Source: Pedobacter ginsengisoli
Lineage (GTDB): Bacteria > Bacteroidota > Bacteroidia > Sphingobacteriales > Sphingobacteriaceae
DNA: 64,000 nt
Reading direction: 5' to 3'
NCBI RefSeq assembly: GCF_002736205.1
Contig: NZ_CP024091.1
Coordinates: 4,213,555 to 4,277,554, forward strand
Shown here: positions 1-7,406 of the stretch, piece by piece
Layout of the letters: every line of letters begins with the position of its first letter
Position numbering within the stretch: the stretch's first letter is position 1
Position numbers and translations under genes: made by a program
Notes under the pieces: generated by a model
Told to the model about the DNA's origin: nothing
Database searches by the model: none
Seen by the model: the letters and a program-made list of their open reading frames with translations, nothing else

Positions 1-76
1 GGTTCTTTGAAAAAATAACCATCAGTGAAAAGAATACGCTTAATGTTGCTACGAAATAGAATACTGAAGTACCCAT
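1..76 (-). CDS. nuoJ: NADH-quinone oxidoreductase subunit J, 5' end only
   Basis: An ATG at 76 on the minus strand opens a frame that stays open to the left edge (25 codons). It begins MGTSVFYFVATLSVFFSLMV and reads as one hydrophobic helix. That is the expected N-terminus of NuoJ, a membrane subunit of complex I, and it follows nuoI as in standard nuo operons. Only the first membrane segment is visible, so the call rests mainly on gene order. Confidence 0.75.
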   Translation of the reverse strand, partial: MGTSVFYFVATLSVFFSLMVIFSKN

Positions 77-135
77 TATCTATGTTTAAACTGTTTATAT
101 TAAAAGGCCCTTAACAGGCATTGCATACTAAATTA

Positions 136-633
136 CTATTTATTCAATGGTTGCTCTACCAATTTATCTTTCCCGTAAATAAAATCTTTACGAAGATAAT
201 CAGCAGGTACAATTGGACCGTCAAGGTAAATTGCCTCTTTCGGACAAGCCTCTTCACACAAACCACAGAAAATACAACGCAGCATATTTATCTCATATAC
301 AGAAGCATATTTCTCTTCTCTATACAATTCCTTTTCTTCAGGTTTACGTTCAGCAGCAATCATTGTTATCGCTTCAGCAGGACAAGATAAAGCACATAAG
401 CCACAGGCAGTACAGCGTTCTCTTCCTTCTTCATCTCTTTTCAAAGAATGCATCCCCCTGAAGTTTGTTGAGAACTCTCTCTCTACCTCAGGATATCTTA
501 TTGTAGCCTCTTTTTTAAATAAGTGGCTAATTGTAACAGACAGACCTTTAACTATTGCAGGTAAATACATGCGTTCTGCAAACGTCAACGGTTTTTGTTC
601 TAATACTTTCTTTTTACTGGTTAATGGTTCCAT
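136..633 (-). CDS. nuoI: NADH-quinone oxidoreductase subunit I (2x 4Fe-4S ferredoxin)
   Basis: The 165-residue protein carries two classical 4Fe-4S motifs. The first is CTACGLCALSCP (Cys 74, 77, 80 and 84) and the second is CIFCGLCEEACP (Cys 120, 123, 126 and 130). In complex I these hold clusters N6a and N6b, which pass electrons from the peripheral arm toward quinone. The N-terminal part (about residues 18-40) contains the amphipathic stretch that docks on the membrane arm. The length is normal for the family. The gene sits 36 bp after nuoH and 59 bp before nuoJ in the same operon. All eight cysteines are present, so it should be functional. Confidence 0.97.
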   Translation of the reverse strand: MEPLTSKKKVLEQKPLTFAERMYLPAIVKGLSVTISHLFKKEATIRYPEVEREFSTNFRGMHSLKRDEEGRERCTACGLCALSCPAEAITMIAAERKPEEKELYREEKYASVYEINMLRCIFCGLCEEACPKEAIYLDGPIVPADYLRKDFIYGKDKLVEQPLNK

Positions 634-669
634 TAAACCTCCTTATTATTTATCCGCTAATGCGTGTTG

Positions 670-1707
670 TTAAAACTTTTCAATTATTGCAATCACAATA
701 CCTGTGATAATGATGTTAGCTATAGCCAAAGGAATTAAGCCCTTCCAGCCTAGATGCATCAGTTGATCGTACCGGAAACGAGGGATTGTCCAACGTACCC
801 ACATAAAGAAAAATATGAATGCAAATATTTTTATAAAGAATACAAACGTTCCAATCAGAGGGCCAATTACCGGCCCGGTATGTAACAATACCCAGTCCAT
901 GCCAGGATAATTATATCCTCCGAAATAAAGGGTAGCCATAACTGCTGACGAAACAAACATGTTGATGTATTCTGCAAACAGATAAAAACCTAACTTCATT
1001 GAAGAATACTCTGTATGATAACCACCAATTAGCTCAGTTTCACACTCAGGTAAGTCAAAAGGTGCCCTGTTGGTCTCAGCAAAAGAACAAACCATAAAAA
1101 TTAGAAATCCTAGCGGCTGATAAAGGACATTCCAATGCCAGCCATGCTGCTGTTCTACAATCTCCCTGAGGCTCATTGTTCCTGTAACCAGCAACAACGC
1201 AATTATAGACAAGCCCATCGCAATCTCATAACTGATGTTTTGCGATGCAGCACGAATAGCACTTAATAAGGAGTACTTATTATTTGATGCCCAACCACCA
1301 ATCATTACCCCGTAAACACCCAGTGAAACAACGCCAAAGATGTATAAAATACCAACATTGATATCAGTTACCTGTAATGAAATCACACGATCACCAACAG
1401 TGATATTGCTCCCCCAGGGAATAACAGCAGTTCCTATACAAGCAGTTAGCATTGCCAAACCAGGTCCTACCATAAATAACCACTTACTCGCATTTGAAGG
1501 GATTATTTCTTCTTTCATGAACATCTTAACCCCATCAGCCAGTGGCTGTAGTATTCCAAAAGGACCTGCCCTGTCTGGTCCAAGTCTGTCCTGTAAAAAG
1601 GCTGCAACTTTCCGTTCAGCATAAGTAGAGTACATAGCAATCAATAAACTGATACCAAAAATGATGGCAACCAGCACAAATTTTTCTATTACAAAAGCTA
1701 TATCCAT
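670..1707 (-). CDS. nuoH: NADH-quinone oxidoreductase subunit H
   Basis: A 345-residue polytopic membrane protein with about eight hydrophobic helices. It shows NuoH/ND1 hallmarks: the early segment AERKVAAFLQDRLGPDRAGP, and the acidic quinone-site loop containing FAETNRAPFDLPECETELIGG. NuoH forms the quinone chamber of complex I at the junction of the membrane and peripheral arms. Its ATG overlaps the nuoG stop by one base (TAATG at 1705-1709), which suggests translational coupling. Length and motifs are ordinary for the family. Confidence 0.97.
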   Translation of the reverse strand: MDIAFVIEKFVLVAIIFGISLLIAMYSTYAERKVAAFLQDRLGPDRAGPFGILQPLADGVKMFMKEEIIPSNASKWLFMVGPGLAMLTACIGTAVIPWGSNITVGDRVISLQVTDINVGILYIFGVVSLGVYGVMIGGWASNNKYSLLSAIRAASQNISYEIAMGLSIIALLLVTGTMSLREIVEQQHGWHWNVLYQPLGFLIFMVCSFAETNRAPFDLPECETELIGGYHTEYSSMKLGFYLFAEYINMFVSSAVMATLYFGGYNYPGMDWVLLHTGPVIGPLIGTFVFFIKIFAFIFFFMWVRWTIPRFRYDQLMHLGWKGLIPLAIANIIITGIVIAIIEKF

Positions 1708-2711
1708 TAGAATTTGGTTGTTTTTTCTAGTTCTACTTTATTTGCCTGCTGTAATTGAGGGTTGTTTTGAATAACAGGTAAAGGCTTAAGGGTTTCATAA
1801 TGGTTAGAAGCAATAACCGAGGTATCACTAATAACAGTAGGATGTTCAATTACCCAGTCAGCCGTTTTCTTTTTATCAAAACGACATGTATTACAGATAA
1901 ACTCCTCAACCTCCCCATAAATATCTTTACGCGCTGTAACTCTTAGTACATTTTCTCCTTTATACCAAAGGGTTACTTTACCACTGCAAGTAGGACAATC
2001 TCTGTGTGCATCAATTGGTTTTGTAAACCAAACACGATTCTTGAATCTGAATGTTTTATCTGTTAATGCACCAACAGGGCATACATCAATCACATTTCCA
2101 GAAAAATCATTGTCTACAGCTGTTTGTATATAAGTAGAGATTTCTGAATGATCCCCTCTATTTAAAATTCCGTGTACACGTTTATTTGTAATCTGATCGG
2201 CAGTAAACACACAGCGGTAGCATAATATACATCTGTTCATATGCAATTGGATCTTATCTCCAATATCAATACGTTCAAAAGTTCTGCGTTCAAACTCGTA
2301 TCTTGTTTTTTGCAAACCATGCTCATAACCAAGATTTTGAAGATCACATTCTCCAGCCTGATCACAAACCGGACAATCCAAAGGATGGTTAATCAATAGC
2401 ATTTCTACTACCCCACTTCGTGCTTCAATAACTTCCGGAGAGGTGATGTTCTGAACCTCCATACCATCCATAACTGTTGTACGGCATGATGCAACCAATT
2501 TTGGCATTGGTCGTGGATCTTTTTCAGATCCTTTACTTACTTTAACAATACAAGTACGGCACTTTCCTCCGCTACCTTCTAATTTGGAATAATAGCACAT
2601 AGCTGGTGGCACAATATCACCTCCTATTTGCCTTGCAGCATTCAGAATGGTTGTGCCGGGTGCTACTTCTACTGTTATCCCGTCTATGGTTACCTTAACT
2701 TTATCACTCAT
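1707..2711 (-). CDS. nuoG: NADH-quinone oxidoreductase subunit G, short form
   Basis: This 334-residue protein keeps only the iron-sulfur part of NuoG. A 2Fe-2S ferredoxin domain has Cys 39, 51, 54 and 76. The His/Cys N5 site uses His109, Cys113, Cys116 and Cys122. The N4 site uses Cys161, 164, 167 and 211. A further four-Cys group (Cys239, 242, 273 and 276) resembles the Fe4S4 segment that opens the molybdopterin domain. The large molybdopterin-oxidoreductase domain of proteobacterial NuoG (about 900 residues in total) is missing. From memory, short NuoG is usual in Bacteroidota, so I read it as lineage-typical and not truncated. It lies in frame order between nuoF and nuoH. Confidence 0.93.
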   Translation of the reverse strand: MSDKVKVTIDGITVEVAPGTTILNAARQIGGDIVPPAMCYYSKLEGSGGKCRTCIVKVSKGSEKDPRPMPKLVASCRTTVMDGMEVQNITSPEVIEARSGVVEMLLINHPLDCPVCDQAGECDLQNLGYEHGLQKTRYEFERRTFERIDIGDKIQLHMNRCILCYRCVFTADQITNKRVHGILNRGDHSEISTYIQTAVDNDFSGNVIDVCPVGALTDKTFRFKNRVWFTKPIDAHRDCPTCSGKVTLWYKGENVLRVTARKDIYGEVEEFICNTCRFDKKKTADWVIEHPTVISDTSVIASNHYETLKPLPVIQNNPQLQQANKVELEKTTKF

Positions 2712-2716
2712 GATTG

Positions 2717-4084
2717 TTAATTTCCTGTCGTAACTTCTGCTTTCGCAATCGGCTGTGCATAATTTGCTAAGCCATAATTAGTATCTAAACATTTGATTGG
2801 CTCTTTTACATGCCATTCAAACTCATCTCTGAAATGTCTGATTGCACTTGCAACCGGCCATGCAGCTGCATCACCTAATGGACAAATCGTGTTTCCTTCG
2901 ATCTTTTTAGAAACATCCACCAGTAAATCTATATCGCTCATTTTACCATGGCCATATTCTATTCTATGCAACACTTTCTCCATCCAGCCGGTTCCCTCTC
3001 TGCAAGGAGAACATTGACCACAGCTTTCGTGATGATAAAAACGAGAAAAATTCCATGTATTTCTAACTATACACTGATCCTCATCGAAGGCAATAAAACC
3101 TCCAGATCCCATCATTGAGCCGGTAGCAAAGCCACCTTCAGATAAAGATTCATAGCTCATTAACCTTGGGTCACCGTTTGCTAATTTCAGGGTAAGATTT
3201 GCTGGCAAAATAGGAACAGATGATCCTCCGGCTACGGTAGCTTTTAATCTTTTACCATTCGCTATACCTCCACAATATTCATCAGAGTAAATAAACTCCT
3301 CTACTGGTAATCCCAGTTCTATCTCATACACTCCAGGTCTTACTAAGTTACCCGAAGCTGAAATAAGTTTAGTACCTGTACTTCTGCCAATTCCTATTTT
3401 CGCATACTCATCTCCGCCATCATTAATGATCGGCACTGTTGCAGCAATAGATTCAACATTATTTACTACCGTTGGACATCCGTAAAGTCCTGCTATAGCA
3501 GGGAAAGGTGGTTTAATCCTAGGATTTCCTCTTTTACCTTCTAAAGATTCCAATAATGCGGTTTCCTCACCACATATATATGCGCCACCGCCTGGCTGAA
3601 CATACAATTCTAAATCGTAACCTGTTCCAAGAATGTTTTTGCCTAGAAAGCCAGCATTCTTAGCCTCGGCAATTGCTTTTTCCAGTATACGGATCTGAGG
3701 CATCATTTCGCCCCTAACGTATATGTAAGACGTATTAGCACCCAGCGCAAAGCTAGAAACAATCATTCCCTCAATAAGTGCATGAGGAATATAAGTCATC
3801 AGGTAACGATCCTTAAAAGTTCCTGGCTCAGACTCGTCAGCATTACAAACTAAATATCTTGCTACACCTTCAGGTTTCGCCAAAAAACTCCATTTCATTC
3901 CCGTAGGGAATCCTGCACCACCACGTCCGCGTAGCCCCGACTTCTTAACCTCTTCAACCACTTCATCAGGAGTTAAGGTTTTTAAAGCCTTTTCTACAGC
4001 GCGGTACCCGCCTTTTTGGCGATAAACATCAAATGTATTGATGCCTGGTACGTTTATGTGTTCTAATAATAGTTTACGGGCCAT
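2717..4084 (-). CDS. nuoF: NADH-quinone oxidoreductase subunit F (NADH/FMN binding)
   Basis: The 455-residue protein has the FMN/NADH-binding glycine motifs GLRGRGGAGFPTGMKW near residue 50 and GGGAYICGEETALLESLEG near residue 170. The C-terminal 4Fe-4S N3 site contains ESCGQCSPCREGT plus a later Cys in NTICPLGD. NuoF oxidises NADH and passes electrons through FMN to the cluster chain. Its start abuts the nuoE stop (shared position 4084), and nuoG begins 5 bp after its stop, so the three NADH-module subunits are tightly coupled. Length is normal and all key motifs are intact. Confidence 0.97.
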   Translation of the reverse strand: MARKLLLEHINVPGINTFDVYRQKGGYRAVEKALKTLTPDEVVEEVKKSGLRGRGGAGFPTGMKWSFLAKPEGVARYLVCNADESEPGTFKDRYLMTYIPHALIEGMIVSSFALGANTSYIYVRGEMMPQIRILEKAIAEAKNAGFLGKNILGTGYDLELYVQPGGGAYICGEETALLESLEGKRGNPRIKPPFPAIAGLYGCPTVVNNVESIAATVPIINDGGDEYAKIGIGRSTGTKLISASGNLVRPGVYEIELGLPVEEFIYSDEYCGGIANGKRLKATVAGGSSVPILPANLTLKLANGDPRLMSYESLSEGGFATGSMMGSGGFIAFDEDQCIVRNTWNFSRFYHHESCGQCSPCREGTGWMEKVLHRIEYGHGKMSDIDLLVDVSKKIEGNTICPLGDAAAWPVASAIRHFRDEFEWHVKEPIKCLDTNYGLANYAQPIAKAEVTTGN

Positions 4085-4596
4085 TATTTCTTGCGTAAAT
4101 CTTGTATCAACTCGTCAACCTTTTGTTCATTAAGGTTTTCGTAAAATGTATATTCAGGACCAATCTGTAATACCGGGCCATAACCACAGGCTGCCAAACA
4201 CTCTACACCTCTCCAACTAAACAAGCCATCAGGGGTAATTTCGCCTTCTTTAACACCCAGGTTTTTCTCTATGTGCTTCATTAGCTTTTCAGCACCTACT
4301 AAACAACAAGGGCCTGTTCTGCATACTTCCAAAACATATTTTCCCTGTGGCTTTAAAAAATACATGGTATAAAATGACGCTACCTCATACACCTCAATAT
4401 TCTGTATATCCAGGTAAGCAGCAACTTTATCCATTGCATCTGAGCTTAACCAGCCTAATTCGGCCTGAACCTCATGAAGTATCGGCAATAAAGCAGATTT
4501 ATGTTTACCTTTAGGGTATCTGCTAATTATCTCATCAAACTTTTCTTTTAAAGCTGATGAAAACTCTACAGGTTGTTGTTGTTCTACTTTAAGCAT
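4084..4596 (-). CDS. nuoE: NADH-quinone oxidoreductase subunit E (2Fe-2S)
   Basis: A 170-residue thioredoxin-like 2Fe-2S protein. The cluster ligands lie in the segments CRTGPCCLVGA and CLAACGYGPV, with the family spacing. The N-terminal helical region includes the typical LLPILHEVQAELGWLS stretch. NuoE carries off-pathway cluster N1a next to NuoF. The coding region overlaps the end of nuoD by 8 bp and touches nuoF, so coupled translation with its partner is likely. Length is ordinary. Confidence 0.96.
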   Translation of the reverse strand: MLKVEQQQPVEFSSALKEKFDEIISRYPKGKHKSALLPILHEVQAELGWLSSDAMDKVAAYLDIQNIEVYEVASFYTMYFLKPQGKYVLEVCRTGPCCLVGAEKLMKHIEKNLGVKEGEITPDGLFSWRGVECLAACGYGPVLQIGPEYTFYENLNEQKVDELIQDLRKK

Positions 4597-5797
4597 CTAA
4601 TTCTCCTGCAATAATGTTCATACTACTCATGTTTATAATGGCGTCTGATAACAGCATGCCTTTACTCATTGGTGCAAACATTTGATAATTAATAAAACTA
4701 GGTCTTCTGAAGTGCAAACGATATGGTGTTCTTCCTCCATCATTAATCAAATAGAAACCTAATTCACCGTTGCCACCCTCCACTGAATGATAAACCTCAG
4801 CTTTAGGTGCATCAATTTCACCCATCACAATTTTAAAGTGATAGATTAAAGCTTCCATATTATTATAAACTTCTTCTTTAGCAGGCAAATAGAACTCCGG
4901 CACGTCTGCATGGAAAATCCCTGCAGGCTCATGTTTAATTTTTTCCAAAGCCTGTTCAATTAACCTTACACTTTGCCACATTTCTTCGTTGCGAACAAGG
5001 TAACGATCATAAATATCACCACTTGTACCTACCGGAACTTCAAAATCAAAATCCTGATATGAAGAATATGGATCACTTACACGCACATCATAATCAACCC
5101 CTGCCGAACGTAATAACGGTCCGGTCCATCCATAATCAAGCGCCTGCTCTGCAGATACTGCAGCTACTTTGGCTGTACGATCTATAAAAATACGGTTACG
5201 GTTAAGCAAGCTTTCAAACTCTCTTAGCGCAACAGGGAACTCTTTTAAGAACTTATTGATCTTAGCAAAGGCAATTTCATTGAAATCCCTCTCAAAGCCA
5301 CCTATACGTCCAACGTTAGTCGTTAGCCTTGCTCCACAAATCTCTTCGTAGATTTCATAAATATGCTCTCTGAATTGAAACAAGTACAAAAATGTAGTGG
5401 TTGCACCTGTATCCTGAGCTATAATCGTATTACAGATAATATGATCTGAAATACGGGCCAATTCCATAATAATTACCCTTAAGTAATCAACACGTTTTGG
5501 CATTTTAATATCCAATAACTTCTCAACAGTCATGTGCCACCCCATATTATTGATAGGAGAAGAACAATAGTTCAGGCGATCTGTTAAAGGAGTAATTTGG
5601 TAAAATGGTCGATGTTCTGCAATCTTTTCAAATGCACGGTGGATGTACCCAATAGTAGATACACCACTAACGATGCGCTCACCATCTAATTGAATGACAT
5701 TCTGAAAAACTCCGTGTGTGGCAGGGTGGGTTGGACCTAGATTTAAGGTAACCAATTCATTCTGCGGGTCGTTATCTGTATATACCGGTTGATTCAT
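4589..5797 (-). CDS. nuoD: NADH-quinone oxidoreductase subunit D (49 kDa)
   Basis: The 402-residue protein contains NuoD hallmarks. LNLGPTHPATHGV near the N-terminus includes the quinone-site histidine, and the C-terminal part carries GELGFYLINDGGRTPYR. NuoD lines the quinone-reduction site together with NuoB. It is a stand-alone gene here, not the NuoCD fusion of enteric bacteria. It starts 6 bp after nuoC and overlaps nuoE by 8 bp. Length is normal, and I see no missing residue in the motifs checked. Confidence 0.97.
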   Translation of the reverse strand: MNQPVYTDNDPQNELVTLNLGPTHPATHGVFQNVIQLDGERIVSGVSTIGYIHRAFEKIAEHRPFYQITPLTDRLNYCSSPINNMGWHMTVEKLLDIKMPKRVDYLRVIIMELARISDHIICNTIIAQDTGATTTFLYLFQFREHIYEIYEEICGARLTTNVGRIGGFERDFNEIAFAKINKFLKEFPVALREFESLLNRNRIFIDRTAKVAAVSAEQALDYGWTGPLLRSAGVDYDVRVSDPYSSYQDFDFEVPVGTSGDIYDRYLVRNEEMWQSVRLIEQALEKIKHEPAGIFHADVPEFYLPAKEEVYNNMEALIYHFKIVMGEIDAPKAEVYHSVEGGNGELGFYLINDGGRTPYRLHFRRPSFINYQMFAPMSKGMLLSDAIINMSSMNIIAGELDA

Positions 5798-5803
5798 TTT
5801 TTC

Positions 5804-6307
5804 TTATCTACCAAAGTATTCGTCTTTTTTATCTACTCTGTTTGGATCCTCTAAAGGATATTGCTTTAACATTGGGTGAACACCAAGTTCATCCATATTC
5901 AATATTCTTCTAAGATCCGGATGGCCTTCGAATTTTACGCCAAACAAATCGTAAGTTTCTCTTTCCATCCAGTTGGCTGCATTCCATAGGTCAGTAGCCG
6001 TAGGGATTTCAGGATGGTTAGTGTCAATAAAGACCTTAACTCTGATCCTGATTTTATTAACCATGCTATGCAGATGGTAAACCACCGCAATACCATGTTT
6101 TTTCTCTGGATAATGTACGGCAGTAATATCAGTAAGAAAATTGAACTTAGCCAGTGTATTTTGCTTTAAAAAGGCTAAAACATCAATAATGACATCTTTA
6201 GTCGTTTCAAAAGTAAGTAAGCCGTAAGGCTCATTAATTCCAACTATTTTTTCACCAAACTTTTCAGTCAGCTGTTGTATTAAGTCTTGATTAGTAACTT
6301 CTGCCAT
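5804..6307 (-). CDS. nuoC: NADH-quinone oxidoreductase subunit C (30 kDa)
   Basis: A 167-residue protein with the NuoC signature near the C-terminus: ERETYDLFGVKFEGHPDLRR followed by a Met-Asp-x-x-Gly-Val-His-Pro turn. NuoC packs against NuoD in the connecting module of complex I. Its ATG touches the stop of nuoB (shared position 6307), and nuoD begins 6 bp downstream. Length and signature are normal. Confidence 0.95.
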   Translation of the reverse strand: MAEVTNQDLIQQLTEKFGEKIVGINEPYGLLTFETTKDVIIDVLAFLKQNTLAKFNFLTDITAVHYPEKKHGIAVVYHLHSMVNKIRIRVKVFIDTNHPEIPTATDLWNAANWMERETYDLFGVKFEGHPDLRRILNMDELGVHPMLKQYPLEDPNRVDKKDEYFGR

Positions 6308-6849
6308 TATTCAATTCCGTATGAAGCCAACATTTGTTTATATTGATCTGAATTTCTTCTTCTTAAAGATTCATTCTTAACCAACTCTTGGATTTTATTA
6401 AAGCCATCTAAAATAGCCTCTGGTCTTGGCGGACATCCTGGCACATACACATCAACAGGAATAATTTCATCAATTCCCTGCAAAACAGAATAAGTATCAA
6501 ATATACCTCCGCTTGATGCACAAGCTCCCACAGCGATCACCCAACGAGGCTCAGCCATTTGTAAATACACTTGTTTAAGAACAGGACTCATTTTCTTTGC
6601 TATTGTACCCATCACCATTAATAAATCAGCCTGACGAGGCGAAAAGCTTAGACGCTCAGATCCAAAACGACCAAAGTCATAATGAGACCCCATGGTAGCC
6701 ATAAACTCAATACCGCAGCAAGAAGTTGCAAATGGCAAAGGCCATAATGAATGGGAACGAGCCAGGCCGATAACCTTGTCTAAGGAAGTAGCAAAAAATC
6801 CAGATCCTTCTATGCCTGGAGGCGCGTCTACTATATTGATGTCACTCAT
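6307..6849 (-). CDS. nuoB: NADH-quinone oxidoreductase subunit B (cluster N2)
   Basis: The 180-residue protein has all parts of the N2 4Fe-4S site: the tandem cysteines in ATSCCGIEFMA, the Cys in VGACASSGGIFD and the Cys in VPGCPPRPEAI. N2 is the terminal cluster that donates electrons to quinone. Unlike its downstream neighbours, which overlap or nearly touch, it is separated from nuoA by 107 bp containing a terminator-like hairpin (6866-6890), so nuoA and nuoB output may differ. Confidence 0.97.
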   Translation of the reverse strand: MSDINIVDAPPGIEGSGFFATSLDKVIGLARSHSLWPLPFATSCCGIEFMATMGSHYDFGRFGSERLSFSPRQADLLMVMGTIAKKMSPVLKQVYLQMAEPRWVIAVGACASSGGIFDTYSVLQGIDEIIPVDVYVPGCPPRPEAILDGFNKIQELVKNESLRRRNSDQYKQMLASYGIE

Positions 6850-6865
6850 GATATAAAACGAAAAA

Positions 6866-6890
6866 GGTTCATTCCTTTAAAGAATGAACC
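6866..6890 (-). terminator. Terminator-like hairpin between nuoA and nuoB
   Basis: Perfect 9-bp arms GGTTCATTC and GAATGAACC enclose a 7-base loop. Read on the minus strand the hairpin is followed by TTTTTCGTTTT, as in an intrinsic terminator. It lies between two genes of one operon, so it is more likely a partial terminator or RNA-processing/stability element than a full stop. Whether it terminates in the cell is inference. Confidence 0.5.
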
Positions 6891-6956
6891 ACAAATCTAC
6901 AATTTTTTAAAAGCAAATGAATTAAGTTGAGGGCATTTAGAAACAATCTAAATAAA

Positions 6957-7328
6957 TTAATTCCAATCCAATGCTTTCTTCTTTATCACATAAATAAAGC
7001 CTAATAATAGCGTTCCCATAAAGATGAACATTTCTATCATTCCAGACATTCCCAATGATCTGAAATTAACTGCCCAAGGATACATAAATATTACCTCCAC
7101 ATCGAACAGGACGAAGAGAATGGCTACAAGAAAATACTTTATTGAAAATGGCTGACGAGCGTTACCCACCACTTTTATACCCGCTTCGAAGGTTGATAGC
7201 TTATCTGATGTTTTCCTTTTGGGGCCTAAAAAATGTGTCGCAATTAAAGTAACAACAACAAATCCTAAAGCTACAATTACTTGAAATATAATTGGCAAAA
7301 AATCTACAGGTACACTTTGAGTTTCCAT
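6957..7328 (-). CDS. nuoA: NADH-quinone oxidoreductase subunit A
   Basis: A 123-residue membrane protein with three predicted helices (about residues 10-32, 62-84 and 95-115). It carries the NuoA signature segment KLSTFEAGIKVVGNARQPFS and the acidic helix LFDVEVIFMYPWA. NuoA packs at the quinone-chamber end of the membrane arm. It is the first gene of the nuo operon, with a promoter match just upstream (7348-7377). A 107-bp gap with a hairpin separates it from nuoB. Confidence 0.96.
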   Translation of the reverse strand: METQSVPVDFLPIIFQVIVALGFVVVTLIATHFLGPKRKTSDKLSTFEAGIKVVGNARQPFSIKYFLVAILFVLFDVEVIFMYPWAVNFRSLGMSGMIEMFIFMGTLLLGFIYVIKKKALDWN

Positions 7329-7347
7329 ATAAATATAAATTATGAAG

Positions 7348-7377
7348 CAAAAATAAAAGAAAAAGGCGGGATAACAA
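7348..7377 (-). promoter_or_regulatory. Predicted promoter of the nuo operon
   Basis: On the minus strand TATTTTTG (7348-7355) matches the Bacteroidota -7 box TAnnTTTG. A TTG at 7375-7377 lies 19 bases upstream, as expected for the -33 box. The predicted start near 7340 gives a leader of about 12 bases. The -33 element falls partly in the loop of the terminator of the upstream TPR gene. Pattern match only. Confidence 0.5.
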
Positions 7378-7388
7378 CCCCGCCTTTT
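7361..7388 (-). terminator. Intrinsic terminator of the TPR gene
   Basis: Ten-base-pair perfect stem (AAAAGGCGGG / CCCGCCTTTT) with a loop of about 8 bases. On the minus strand the stem is followed by a T-rich tract. It lies 18 bp after the stop of the TPR gene and upstream of nuoA. The hairpin is near symmetric, so it could also act on the plus strand. Confidence 0.85.
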
Positions 7389-7406
7389 TCTTTTATTATA
7401 AAATTC

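Noticed and set aside
121..461. Plus-strand ORFs of 89 and 82 codons opposite nuoI
   Set aside because: They are antisense shadows of a strongly conserved 4Fe-4S protein and show no protein-like motif.
1707..2711. NuoG as a truncated pseudogene
   Set aside because: The operon is intact with coupled starts, all cluster ligands are present, and short NuoG is usual in the phylum.
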